DNA of 19,558 nucleotides from Ruminococcaceae bacterium UBA1320 (GTDB taxonomy: Bacteria; Bacillota; Clostridia; Oscillospirales; Ethanoligenentaceae): positions 1,211-20,768 of the forward strand of contig DBTI01000024.1 in NCBI GenBank assembly GCA_002306975.1, in the 5' to 3' direction. The translations under genes were made by a program, and so were the position numbers. Below are positions 6,686-13,665 of the stretch, in pieces. The notes under the pieces were generated by a model. That model worked only from the letters and a program-made list of their open reading frames with translations, did no database searches and was not told the DNA's origin. How positions within the stretch are numbered: position 1 is the first letter of the stretch; every line of letters starts with the position of its first letter.

Positions 6686-7216
6686 TTATGCGCTCTTTTT
6701 CTCGGCGATGGCATTAAGAGCGACGACAAGGCCGCGCAGATTGCCGTTAAGCACATTGACAAAACCGCTGATCGGAGCGTTCATGCTGCCCAGGAACTTG
6801 GCAACCAATACCTCTTTGGAAGGCAGCTTTGCAAGCTCGCCGATTTCCTGTGCGGAAACCGCTTTGCCCTCGATGAAACCTGCTTTAAGATTTAACGTTT
6901 TGTTATCTTCAGCAAACTTTGCGAGGATCTTTGCAGGAGCTATCAGATCGTTATCTGATATTGCGATAGCGGTTGTGCCGCTAAGGGCTGAATCAAGATT
7001 TTCAAGACCAATCTGCTTTGCAGCAAGGCTGATTATTGAATTCTTCTTTACAGCGTAATAAACATTTGCTTTACGAAGCTCGGCGCGCAGCTTAGTATCC
7101 TGTTCAACTGTAATACCCTTATAGTCGACAAGCACACCGGAAACCGCACTCTTTAACTTACCTGCAAGCTCTGTTACTACCTGTTGCTTTTGTGCAAGAA
7201 TCTTTTCACTTGGCAT
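6686..7216 (-). CDS. rplJ: 50S ribosomal protein L10
   Basis: The 176-residue protein starts MPSEKILAQKQQVVTEL and continues with GVLVDYKGITVEQDTKLR and VYYAVKKNSI, the standard L10 N-terminal RNA-binding region. The C-terminal helix that anchors L7/L12 dimers is present (about 140-176). The ribosome binding site GGGAGG is about 7 nt upstream of the ATG at 7216. It is preceded by an L10 leader with an attenuator hairpin, which fits feedback control in which excess L10(L12)4 binds its own mRNA leader. It belongs to the rplJ-rplL transcription unit. Confidence 0.98.
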   Translation of the reverse strand: MPSEKILAQKQQVVTELAGKLKSAVSGVLVDYKGITVEQDTKLRAELRKANVYYAVKKNSIISLAAKQIGLENLDSALSGTTAIAISDNDLIAPAKILAKFAEDNKTLNLKAGFIEGKAVSAQEIGELAKLPSKEVLVAKFLGSMNAPISGFVNVLNGNLRGLVVALNAIAEKKSA

Positions 7217-7272
7217 TCTTTCACCTCCCTATGAAGACAAAAGATGTACGCTTATGTGCAAATCAGCACAAT

Positions 7273-7303
7273 AAAAAAGCCTTCGGCATACGCCGAAGGC
7301 TTT
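7273..7303 (-). terminator. Attenuator hairpin in the L10 leader
   Basis: On the minus strand AAAGCCTTCGGC and GCCGAAGGCTTT form a perfect 12-bp stem with a 4-nt loop, followed by TTTTTT. It sits 57 bp upstream of rplJ inside its leader, where premature termination would match supply of L10-L12 to demand. Confidence 0.88.
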
Positions 7304-7430
7304 AGCAAACATTTTAAAACTGCGGCGGGAAAACCCACGCGCAAAATGCAAGCGCTACACCTCGGCAGGACAATTTAAGCCAATATGGCACCTGCTGTCT
7401 TAGGATAAACGATTATTTAACCATGTCAAC
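7304..7430 (-). ncRNA. Ribosomal protein L10 leader (cis-regulatory RNA)
   Basis: The minus-strand transcript upstream of rplJ contains AAGACAGCAGGTGCC (about 7402-7388) and CCTGCCGAGGTG (about 7369-7358), the conserved paired elements of Firmicute L10 leaders. They are followed by a GC-rich stem region and then the attenuator hairpin. The known role is to bind the L10(L12)4 complex and control rplJ-rplL. The boundaries are estimates; the 5' end is taken from the predicted start site. Confidence 0.8.
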
Positions 7431-7436
7431 CCTAAA

Positions 7437-7465
7437 AGTATAACATGGAACCGTCGCATTGTCAA
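7437..7465 (-). promoter_or_regulatory. Promoter of the rplJ-rplL operon
   Basis: On the minus strand a consensus TTGACA (7465-7460), a 17-bp spacer and TATACT (7442-7437) lie just after the rplA stop codon. The start near 7430 keeps the L10 leader whole. A second TTGACA at 7429-7424 has a poorer -10 and would cut into the leader. Confidence 0.8.
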
Positions 7466-7483
7466 CCGGTTTTAAGAGGAAGC

Positions 7484-8179
7484 TTATACGCCAACCTTAG
7501 CCGGATTGATGCGGACACCCGGGCCCATCGTTGTCGCTATGACGCAGGACTTGACGTACTGGCCTTTTGACGCTGCGGGCTTTGCTTTGACAATTGCGCC
7601 GAGAAGTGTGTCGAAGTTCTCACCGAGCTTCTCCGTACCAAACGATGCTTTGCCAATCGGGCAGTGGATTATATTTGTTTTGTCAAGACGGTATTCAATC
7701 TTACCGGCCTTGGCTTCTGTAACTGCTCTCGCGACATCCGGTGTAACTGTGCCGGCCTTCGGGTTTGGCATAAGACCGCGAGGGCCAAGTACCTTACCGA
7801 GACGACCGACGACGCCCATCATGTCGGGTGAAGCAATGACAACGTCGAATTCAAACCATGAATCGTTCTGAATCTTGGCGACAAATTCCTCAGCACCGAC
7901 ATAATCGGCACCTGCTGCCTCGGCAGCCTTTGCATTGTCACCCTTTGCGAAAACGAGTGTGCGAACATTGCGGCCTGTGCCGTTTGGCAGAACAACCGCA
8001 CCGCGAACCTGCTGCTCGGCGTGGCGTGAATCAACGCCCAACCTTACATGAACTTCGACTGTTTCGTCGAATTTAGCTTTCGCAGTCTTGCAGCACAGCT
8101 CAAGCGCCTCGCCTGAATCATATAACTTAGCCTTGTCAATCAGCTTTTCGCTGTCGGCATATTTTTTACCGTGTTTCAC
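7484..8179 (-). CDS. rplA: 50S ribosomal protein L1
   Basis: The 231-residue protein has the L1 landmarks: HVRLGVDSRHAEQQVRGAV, GRLGKVLGPRGLMPNPKAGT and the C-terminal TTMGPGVRINPAKV. It binds 23S rRNA at the mobile L1 stalk near the E site and, in many bacteria, represses its own operon by binding the rplK leader. The start codon is GTG at 8179 (read as Met), with GGGAGG about 9 nt upstream. It lies 58 bp downstream of rplK, probably on the same transcript. No terminator separates it from the rplJ promoter, so some read-through into rplJ-rplL is likely. Confidence 0.98.
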   Translation of the reverse strand: MKHGKKYADSEKLIDKAKLYDSGEALELCCKTAKAKFDETVEVHVRLGVDSRHAEQQVRGAVVLPNGTGRNVRTLVFAKGDNAKAAEAAGADYVGAEEFVAKIQNDSWFEFDVVIASPDMMGVVGRLGKVLGPRGLMPNPKAGTVTPDVARAVTEAKAGKIEYRLDKTNIIHCPIGKASFGTEKLGENFDTLLGAIVKAKPAASKGQYVKSCVIATTMGPGVRINPAKVGV

Positions 8180-8237
8180 TTGAACCTACCTCCCTTTTGA
8201 GTGGTTAATAGCGGAATTTTCCTCCCACCCGGGAGCA

Positions 8238-8663
8238 TCAGTCGACTACTTCAATACCCATGCTGCGGGCTGTGCCTGCAATCATGCTCATTGCGGCTTC
8301 AATGCTTGCCGCTGTGAGGTCGGGCATTTTCTGTTCGGCAATCTTCTTGACCTGCTCCCTGGTAATCTTTGCGACTTTGGTTTTGTTTGGTTCGCTCGAT
8401 GCCTTATCGATACCGCATGCCTTCTTAATAAGAATGGCAGCCGGCGGCGTCTTGGTGATAAACGAGAACGAACGATCAGCATAAACCGTCACAACTACCG
8501 GGATGATAAGACCAACATCTGCTTTTGTACGCTCATTGAATTCCTTTGTGAACGCCATAATGTTGACGCCGTGAGGACCGAGAGCTGTACCTACAGGTGG
8601 CGCCGGAGTGGCTTTACCGGCGGGAATCTGCAATTTGACGAAGCCCACTACTTTCTGAGCCAT
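8238..8663 (-). CDS. rplK: 50S ribosomal protein L11
   Basis: I start at ATG 8663 (MAQKVVGFVK), giving 141 residues, the usual L11 length. An in-frame GTG at 8672 overlaps the GGAGGTG ribosome binding site and is not a plausible start. The proline-rich IPAGKATPAPPVGTALGPHG segment of the N-terminal domain and the RNA-binding C-terminal domain (SFITKTPPAAILIKKA, then GTARSMGIEV) are both present. L11 binds the GTPase-associated region of 23S rRNA and takes part in factor-dependent GTP hydrolysis and the stringent response. It is paired with rplA, 58 bp downstream. Confidence 0.98.
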   Translation of the reverse strand: MAQKVVGFVKLQIPAGKATPAPPVGTALGPHGVNIMAFTKEFNERTKADVGLIIPVVVTVYADRSFSFITKTPPAAILIKKACGIDKASSEPNKTKVAKITREQVKKIAEQKMPDLTAASIEAAMSMIAGTARSMGIEVVD

Positions 8664-8694
8664 AGTTTGCACCTCCTAATACGTGGTAGATGGC

Positions 8695-8717
8695 GGGTGG
8701 ATCATAATATTCCACCC
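8695..8717 (-). promoter_or_regulatory. Hairpin in the rplK leader, candidate L1 feedback site
   Basis: GGGTGGA at 8695-8701 and TCCACCC at 8711-8717 form a perfect 7-bp stem with a 9-nt loop, about 30 nt before the rplK start codon. In E. coli L1 represses rplK-rplA by binding the leader at this place. Whether this hairpin has the L1-binding asymmetric loop is not clear, so the role is inferred from position. Confidence 0.4.
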
Positions 8718-8723
8718 TCCCAC

Positions 8724-8744
8724 AAAAACGCGCCACAGGCGCGT
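8724..8744 (-). terminator. Terminator-like hairpin between nusG and rplK
   Basis: On the minus strand ACGCGCC and GGCGCGT form a 7-bp GC-rich stem with a 3-nt loop, followed by TTTTT. Two further hairpins precede it (stems at 8752-8765 and 8796-8808). It probably reduces transcription from nusG into rplK-rplA or acts as an attenuator. Confidence 0.6.
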
Positions 8745-8831
8745 ATAACAAGCGGCAAAAGCCGCGTGCTGCCAAAAATAAACAACCGGCACACTGATGC
8801 AACGCATCGGCGCGCCAACATACGCTGCCTG

Positions 8832-9353
8832 TCAGCCGATCACTTCAACCTGATTAAGCTCAAGCTCAACCGGCGTTTCGTGACCGAACATGGAAACGAT
8901 GACCTTGACAATATTCTTGTCGAGGTTTACTTCATCCACATTGCCAATGAAACCGTCAAGCGGCCCGTCGACTATACGTACGCTGTCCCCGACCGAGTAA
9001 TTAACCGTTACTTCACGCTTGTCGACACCCAGAGAATCAACCTCAGTGTCTGTCAAAGGCTCCGGATGAGAACCCGATCCGACAAAACCGGTAACGCCGC
9101 GTGTGTTGCGGACAATATGCCATGTCTCGTCGTTAAGCTCCATTTTTACAAGCACGTATCCGGGAAACGTTTTGCGCTCTACTTCACGCTTGACGTTATC
9201 CTTGATTTCGGTAACTGTTTCGGTAGGAATCTTAATGTCCTGAATAACATCCTGAAGGCTGCGGTTATCGACAATTGTCTGAAGATTTGAAGCGACCTTA
9301 TTCTCATACCCGGAATAGGTGTGCACGACATACCACTTTGCTATTTCAGACAT
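8832..9353 (-). CDS. nusG: Transcription termination/antitermination factor NusG
   Basis: The 173-residue protein has the full NusG layout. The N-terminal NGN domain starts KWYVVHTYSGYENKVASNL and contains FPGYVLVKMELNDETWHIVR and TRGVTGFVG. The C-terminal KOW domain (about 120-173) contains VGDSVRIVDGPLDGF. NusG binds RNA polymerase across the cleft to affect pausing and, through the KOW domain, links it to Rho or the ribosome. The ATG at 9353 follows GGAGG by about 6 nt. It sits 124 bp downstream of secE in the conserved secE-nusG order. A terminator-like hairpin follows it. Confidence 0.98.
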   Translation of the reverse strand: MSEIAKWYVVHTYSGYENKVASNLQTIVDNRSLQDVIQDIKIPTETVTEIKDNVKREVERKTFPGYVLVKMELNDETWHIVRNTRGVTGFVGSGSHPEPLTDTEVDSLGVDKREVTVNYSVGDSVRIVDGPLDGFIGNVDEVNLDKNIVKVIVSMFGHETPVELELNQVEVIG

Positions 9354-9477
9354 TTAAGCCTCCATCCTGCCGCCATGCAGCAAATTAAATTGCAGACCGC
9401 CGAAAACTTTTGACCGCGGCGGCGCTTGCCGTAAACCTTTTGAGCTAACTCCGCGAAAAAAGCGCAGGCAACCGGCA

Positions 9478-9732
9478 TCAGTATCTTTTGAGAAGAGCAT
9501 CAAGACCGAACATGGTCAGTGAATCAAGGGCGTAAATGAATGCGCCGATAATTATGATGGCAAGAAGCACAACAACCGTCTGGTTGAATGTTTGCTTCGG
9601 TGTCGGCCATATAATCTTTCTAAACTCTGCCTTTGTCTCAGTAAAAAAACGCTTGAGGCCTTCTGTACGCTTTTTACGAGGCTTATCTTTTTTTTCAATG
9701 CTTTTTTCTTTTGTCTTTACTTCATCCGGCAT
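9478..9732 (-). CDS. secE: Preprotein translocase subunit SecE
   Basis: This 84-residue protein is the short, single-span SecE usual in Gram-positive bacteria. A charged N-terminal stretch (1-27) precedes the conserved amphipathic segment FFTETKAEFRKIIWPTPKQT and one membrane helix (about 51-71). SecE clamps the two halves of SecY in the protein-conducting channel. The ATG at 9732 has GGAGG about 9 nt upstream, and the gene starts 27 bp after rpmG, so they are co-transcribed. Gene order rpmG-secE-nusG strongly supports the call despite low conservation of the family. Confidence 0.96.
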   Translation of the reverse strand: MPDEVKTKEKSIEKKDKPRKKRTEGLKRFFTETKAEFRKIIWPTPKQTFNQTVVVLLAIIIIGAFIYALDSLTMFGLDALLKRY

Positions 9733-9759
9733 GGCAAAAACCCTCCTTACACAAAAGTG

Positions 9760-9909
9760 TTATTTTGTTTCTCTGTGGAGAGTTTGCTTTCGGCAGAACC
9801 GGCAGTACTTCTTCATTTCAAGCCTGTCCGGGTCATTCTTTTTGTTTTTCATCGTGTTGTAATTGCGCTGTTTGCAATCTGTGCAAGCCATTGTTACTTT
9901 TACTCTCAT
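9760..9909 (-). CDS. rpmG: 50S ribosomal protein L33 (zinc-binding form)
   Basis: The start at ATG 9909 is chosen because GGGAGG sits about 7 nt upstream and the protein then begins MRVKVTMACTDC, the normal L33 start. The longer upstream frame has no such signal. The 49-residue product carries CTDC (9-12) and CRFC (36-39), the four zinc ligands of the Zn-dependent L33 paralogue. Many Firmicutes also encode a zinc-free copy for zinc starvation; none is visible here. It is the first gene of the rpmG-secE-nusG transcript and lies about 90 bp after a good promoter. Confidence 0.97.
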   Translation of the reverse strand: MRVKVTMACTDCKQRNYNTMKNKKNDPDRLEMKKYCRFCRKQTLHRETK

Positions 9910-9996
9910 AACGGCACCTCCCGAAAATCGGAAAAATTTGGCCTCCCTCGCCCGAGTCAAAACAAGCATAAAAAAAGACCCTTTTGAGGTAATATT

Positions 9997-10026
9997 AATA
10001 TACCACAGAAAGATAAGCTGTGTCAA
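9997..10026 (-). promoter_or_regulatory. Promoter of the rpmG-secE-nusG operon
   Basis: On the minus strand a perfect TTGACA (10026-10021) and TATATT (10002-9997) are 18 bp apart. The start site would be near 9990. It stands back-to-back with the MoxR promoter, with 28 bp between the two -35 boxes. Confidence 0.82.
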
Positions 10027-10054
10027 GCTTTTCACTTAACTTTTTGATTAATGA

Positions 10055-10083
10055 TTGATAATTTCCATTTTTTGATTTATAAT
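10055..10083 (+). promoter_or_regulatory. Promoter of the MoxR-DUF58 operon
   Basis: TTGATA (10055-10060) and a perfect TATAAT (10078-10083) are separated by 17 bp, a near-consensus sigma-A promoter. The start site near 10090 leaves a leader of about 57 nt. Confidence 0.82.
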
Positions 10084-10146
10084 CGCATTAATAGATCAAA
10101 AGAAAGGGGTAAATTCATCTTCAAAAGGTGTATTTTAACATAAACT

Positions 10147-11109
10147 ATGACATTTACAGAAGCCACCGCACTCGGCGAAAAAATCCAGTCTAATATAAAT
10201 AAGATTATTTCCGGTAAAGGCGAGGCAGTCATGCTCACCGCCTCCGCACTATTTGCAGGGGGACATATCCTGCTGGACGATGTACCGGGAACCGGTAAAA
10301 CTATGCTTTCAAAATCCCTCGCAAAGTCGATTGATGCCGGATTTACACGTGTTCAGTTTACACCGGACCTTCTGCCGTCGGATCTTACCGGCATTAATTA
10401 TTACAATCAGAAACAGGGCGAATTCATTTTACGCAAAGGCCCTTTATTTACGAATATTCTGCTTGCTGATGAAATCAACCGCGCGATGCCCCGTACACAG
10501 TCAAGCCTGCTGGAATGCATGGAGGAACGGCAGGTTACGATTGACGGAACAACCTATCCGCTCGAAAGTCCCTACTTTGTAATAGCGACCCAGAACCCGG
10601 TAGAGACACAGGGCACCTTTCCGCTGCCGGAAGCCCAGCTTGACCGGTTCCTTTTATGCATAAGCCTTGGATATCCGAATACCGAAGACGCGATAACGAT
10701 TTTAAACCGTTTTGATAACGCAAACCCTTACGAAGAGCTTTCTTCGGTATGCAGTGCCGCGGATATTACGGCGGCGCAGGAAGTCTCTCAAAGTGTTTAT
10801 ATACATCCGGAGCTTATGCGCTACATAATTTCTATTGTGGAAAAAACACGTGAATTTAACGGCGTCGCGCTCGGAATAAGCCCGCGCGGCAGCATTTCGC
10901 TGATGCGTGCCTGCAAAGCATATGCCCTGCTTTCGGGGCGCAGCTTTGTTACACCGGAGGATATCAAATATTTGGCTCCCCATGCATTTGCCCACCGTCT
11001 TGTTTTACGGGATGATTACGAAAGCAATCGCGAAAAGGCTGCGGAAATGATTAAAGAAGTTTTGGGTTCACTTTCCCTTCCGTCGGAAAAGTGGGATAGT
11101 CAGAATTAA
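10147..11109 (+). CDS. MoxR family AAA+ ATPase
   Basis: The 320-residue protein has every AAA+ element of the MoxR group. These are Walker A GTGKT (48-52), Walker B ILLADEINR (104-112), sensor 1 in IATQNPVE (N150), the arginine finger region EAQLDRF (R167) and sensor 2 in GISPRGS (R247). MoxR ATPases act as chaperone-like motors that assemble or activate partner proteins, often the DUF58 protein encoded next door. The start codon has only a distant AAAGGTG (about 16 nt), so translation may start weakly, but no better in-frame start exists. It is first in a three-gene plus-strand operon and lies 21 bp before the DUF58 gene. Confidence 0.94.
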   Translation: MTFTEATALGEKIQSNINKIISGKGEAVMLTASALFAGGHILLDDVPGTGKTMLSKSLAKSIDAGFTRVQFTPDLLPSDLTGINYYNQKQGEFILRKGPLFTNILLADEINRAMPRTQSSLLECMEERQVTIDGTTYPLESPYFVIATQNPVETQGTFPLPEAQLDRFLLCISLGYPNTEDAITILNRFDNANPYEELSSVCSAADITAAQEVSQSVYIHPELMRYIISIVEKTREFNGVALGISPRGSISLMRACKAYALLSGRSFVTPEDIKYLAPHAFAHRLVLRDDYESNREKAAEMIKEVLGSLSLPSEKWDSQN

Positions 11110-11130
11110 CCGACTGGCAAGGAGGTTCCC

Positions 11131-12237
11131 ATGTATCTAATTTTCCTTATTATTGCGTTGCTTGCTGTATATTTCTTATTATCAAGTCTCTACCAGAAAA
11201 GATGGGACAGAGCCCTTGATTTACGCCTTGCCTTCGGGAACAGCGGGGTCTTTGAAGGGGAACAGGGCGAAATTGTTGAAACGCTGACAAACAGAAAGCT
11301 TCTGCCGGTTTTTTCGGGTACAATTCAGTTTAAAACATCTTGCAGACTCCGCATTGGCGAATCGGCTCCCGATCACGACTATTACAGGCAGGACACGATT
11401 TCTGCCTTTTCTTTTGAAGAGGTTATAAAAAGAATTCCTTTCACGGCCGAGAGACGCGGATTTTACTGCATAGAAGACGCGCAGATTGTCGCTGTCGATT
11501 TATTTTTTACCGCAAAGCTTTTGCGTTCATTCCATGCTTCAGATGAAATCTATGTTTATCCGAATGTCAAGGATACCGGCCGGTTTCAGATTGACTTTAA
11601 AAAGGTCGTGGGCGACGTTACCGCACGCAGAAACATGGTTGAAGATCCATTTTTCTTCAGGGGCATACGCGACTACAGCCCTTCCGACAGCATAAAAAAG
11701 GTCAACTGGAACGCTACCGCCCGCAGCGGCGGTCTCAAGGTCAACGAATTCCATTCCACCCGCTCGCAGGAGGTCATGCTTCTGCTTGATCTTGACGGAT
11801 ATAACAACTGGGACGGTCAGGAGATTAAAGAAGACGTAATCCGTATCGCGGCGATGCTGGCGCAAAGGCTTGTTAAAAACGGGATTGCCGTAGGGTTAAA
11901 AACAAATGCCGCCGATATCATAAGCGGCGGCATAGTTGAAGAGCGCTGTAAAGGCGGCTTCGACCATTACTTTAGTTTGCTGCGGAAAATGGCTCGGCTG
12001 GACACCGGAAAACTGACTTCTGCATTTGGCAGTATTCTTGAAAGCCTGTCTGGAAAAGGCAGTTCAAGCACCCAGTACATACTGATTTCTTACTATTCAG
12101 GAGCGGAACTGATTCGTCGCTTTACTCAGCTTGAAGCCGCCGGGATTAGTATTCAGTGGATACTAGTAAAGGATAAATCCCGCGGCATCGAATTTACAAA
12201 ACGCCGCGGCGTGTATATCTGCGAGGTGGAAAACTGA
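11131..12237 (+). CDS. DUF58 domain protein (membrane-anchored, VWA-like)
   Basis: The 368-residue protein begins with one membrane segment (about 1-20). The DUF58 signature spans about 172-205 (DPFFFRGIRDYSPSD, then KVNWNATARSGGLKVNEF) and leads into a VWA-like strand MLLLDLDG (216-223). DUF58 proteins are regular partners of MoxR ATPases and are suspected substrates or adaptors of them. Translation starts at 11131 behind a perfect AAGGAGG. Its stop codon overlaps the next start as TGATG, which means translational coupling. Family members often have two N-terminal spans; only one is clear here. Its biological process is unknown. Confidence 0.9.
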   Translation: MYLIFLIIALLAVYFLLSSLYQKRWDRALDLRLAFGNSGVFEGEQGEIVETLTNRKLLPVFSGTIQFKTSCRLRIGESAPDHDYYRQDTISAFSFEEVIKRIPFTAERRGFYCIEDAQIVAVDLFFTAKLLRSFHASDEIYVYPNVKDTGRFQIDFKKVVGDVTARRNMVEDPFFFRGIRDYSPSDSIKKVNWNATARSGGLKVNEFHSTRSQEVMLLLDLDGYNNWDGQEIKEDVIRIAAMLAQRLVKNGIAVGLKTNAADIISGGIVEERCKGGFDHYFSLLRKMARLDTGKLTSAFGSILESLSGKGSSSTQYILISYYSGAELIRRFTQLEAAGISIQWILVKDKSRGIEFTKRRGVYICEVEN

Positions 12238-13565
12238 TGGCCGGCAATCAATATGGCAGTGAAAAGATCACGCTGTCCAACGACTGGAAGAACAGCTCCG
12301 GAAAAAAGCCGCCGATGTTTGAATATGCCGAGGATTTCATTTATTTTCTTGTCGTTCTGCCGCTGATCATTTTCCAGCTGCGTTGTTTGAACGCGGGCAT
12401 CGCGGCATATATCTCCTGTCTGCTTGTACCGGTCAATTTTATGGCGGCTACATTCTGCCGGCATACGGCTAAAAAATATGGTTTGTTTCTGCTCTTTGTT
12501 GTTTTAACAGCCGCTGTGATGTTCGCGGTTCAGGCATACCTGCATGATTACGTCGCCTGCTGCTTAGCGATAGCCGCAGCCTGCGTTTCTTTACACAAAC
12601 AGGATAAAACGATTGAAAGATCATATGGCGGTAATACCTATCTCGGCATTAAAATTCTGTTTGTTAGCGCGGCAGTCTGCTTTTTGGTTTATTGCTTGTC
12701 CTATACACTTGGCTTCAATGAACTCTTGTACTTTATTATCGGTGATTATGCGGCCGTTTTCGCTGCCTTGGTTATTTATCGCAACAAAAGCGGAGCAGTC
12801 TGCCTTTCCTATTGGAATAAAGCTGCCTCTGATAAAACGAACAAGATATCCGGGATTTTATTCGGTTTCTGGACTTTGGCAGGCTCGGCGGTGCTAGCCG
12901 TCTTTGCCTATCTATTCGTCAGAATGACCGGTATTTATCGTGTTGATTCAGCTTTGACCGATTTCTTGTTTCCACAAGACACCAGTCAACCGCTTAAGCC
13001 AAGACCCAATCAGGATTTACCACCAAAAATCAATAATCCTTTTAATAATCAAAAAGCAAATCCAACGGTGTTGAGTAGTGCGCTATCGATAACCTTAAAG
13101 GTCCTTTTATATGCGATAATCATCGCCGCGGTAATTTTCTTGATAATCGTACTTAGCCGTTTCGTTATCAACTTTTGCAAAAGGCTTGGGCTTGATATCA
13201 GCGAAGAAAGGCGTTCCCTGTTTTCGATGAAAGACGTGACCGAAAATATAAAAGCACAGACAATGCAGATAAGCCGCGTTCTTGGCGGCATTATGCACGG
13301 CAAGAGTCGCCGGGATCAAATTCGAACGTTGTTCCTTACGCATGTAAAATCCCACCGCATCGGCGTAATCATAAAATCCTGCGATTCACCCCGGGAAATC
13401 ACCGGTAAAATTTCCGGAATATCGACCGGCGAATCCGGATATGATTTGAATCGTGCCACGGATATCTATGAAAAGGCGCGCTACGGCAAAGAAGAATGCA
13501 GCGGCGAGGATTTGGCAGATATGAAGAAGGCTCTAGGAAAAAATTATAAAGGCGACATTAATTAG
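12237..13565 (+). CDS. Polytopic membrane protein with DUF4129-like C-terminus, no transglutaminase domain
   Basis: This 442-residue protein has about eight hydrophobic segments: seven up to about residue 230, then one at about 287-310 after a proline- and asparagine-rich extracytoplasmic stretch (247-275). The soluble C-terminus (about 355-435), with RDQIRTLFLTHVK, SPREITGKI and ATDIYEKARYG, resembles the DUF4129 tail found at the end of TgpA-like membrane transglutaminases. Those proteins typically form the third gene of MoxR-DUF58 operons. Here no transglutaminase Cys-His-Asp region is visible, and the loop before the last helix is too short to hold one. The start overlaps the DUF58 stop by one base. 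The function is unknown; probably a membrane component of the MoxR-DUF58 system. Confidence 0.82.
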   Translation: MAGNQYGSEKITLSNDWKNSSGKKPPMFEYAEDFIYFLVVLPLIIFQLRCLNAGIAAYISCLLVPVNFMAATFCRHTAKKYGLFLLFVVLTAAVMFAVQAYLHDYVACCLAIAAACVSLHKQDKTIERSYGGNTYLGIKILFVSAAVCFLVYCLSYTLGFNELLYFIIGDYAAVFAALVIYRNKSGAVCLSYWNKAASDKTNKISGILFGFWTLAGSAVLAVFAYLFVRMTGIYRVDSALTDFLFPQDTSQPLKPRPNQDLPPKINNPFNNQKANPTVLSSALSITLKVLLYAIIIAAVIFLIIVLSRFVINFCKRLGLDISEERRSLFSMKDVTENIKAQTMQISRVLGGIMHGKSRRDQIRTLFLTHVKSHRIGVIIKSCDSPREITGKISGISTGESGYDLNRATDIYEKARYGKEECSGEDLADMKKALGKNYKGDIN

Positions 13566-13610
13566 CCGCTTCTTCTGATGCCCGCATAAATATTGGGCGA
13601 ATATAAATTT

Positions 13611-13650
13611 AGGGGAGGATTCTCATTAGCCGAGAATTCTCCCCTTTTAT
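13611..13650 (+). terminator. Terminator of the MoxR-DUF58 operon
   Basis: AGGGGAGGATTCTC (13611-13624) pairs with GAGAATTCTCCCCT (13632-13645) with one mismatch and is followed by TTTTATTCTT. It lies between the convergent operon and valS; on the valS strand the T-run is weak. Confidence 0.85.
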
Positions 13651-13665
13651 TCTTCACTGTTATTG

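Noticed and set aside
7402..7429. A second promoter (TTGACA, 16 bp, TATCCT on the minus strand) inside the rplJ leader.
   Set aside because: Starting there would remove the 5' pairing arm of the L10 leader, and the -10 box is poor; the promoter at 7437-7465 is better.
9456..9476. Weak terminator after secE (minus GCCGG-TTG-CCTGC followed by T6 after two bases).
   Set aside because: The stem has a central mismatch and only four good pairs; secE and nusG are normally co-transcribed.
9354..9477. A tRNA-like stretch between secE and nusG (minus strand GCGGAGTTAGCTCA resembles a D-arm).
   Set aside because: No matching T-arm (GGTTCGAATCC type), anticodon stem or acceptor pairing can be found; it is a chance match.
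9968..9990. Terminator in the rpmG leader (T7 run on the minus strand).
   Set aside because: The preceding bases form no stable stem, so the T-run alone is not enough.
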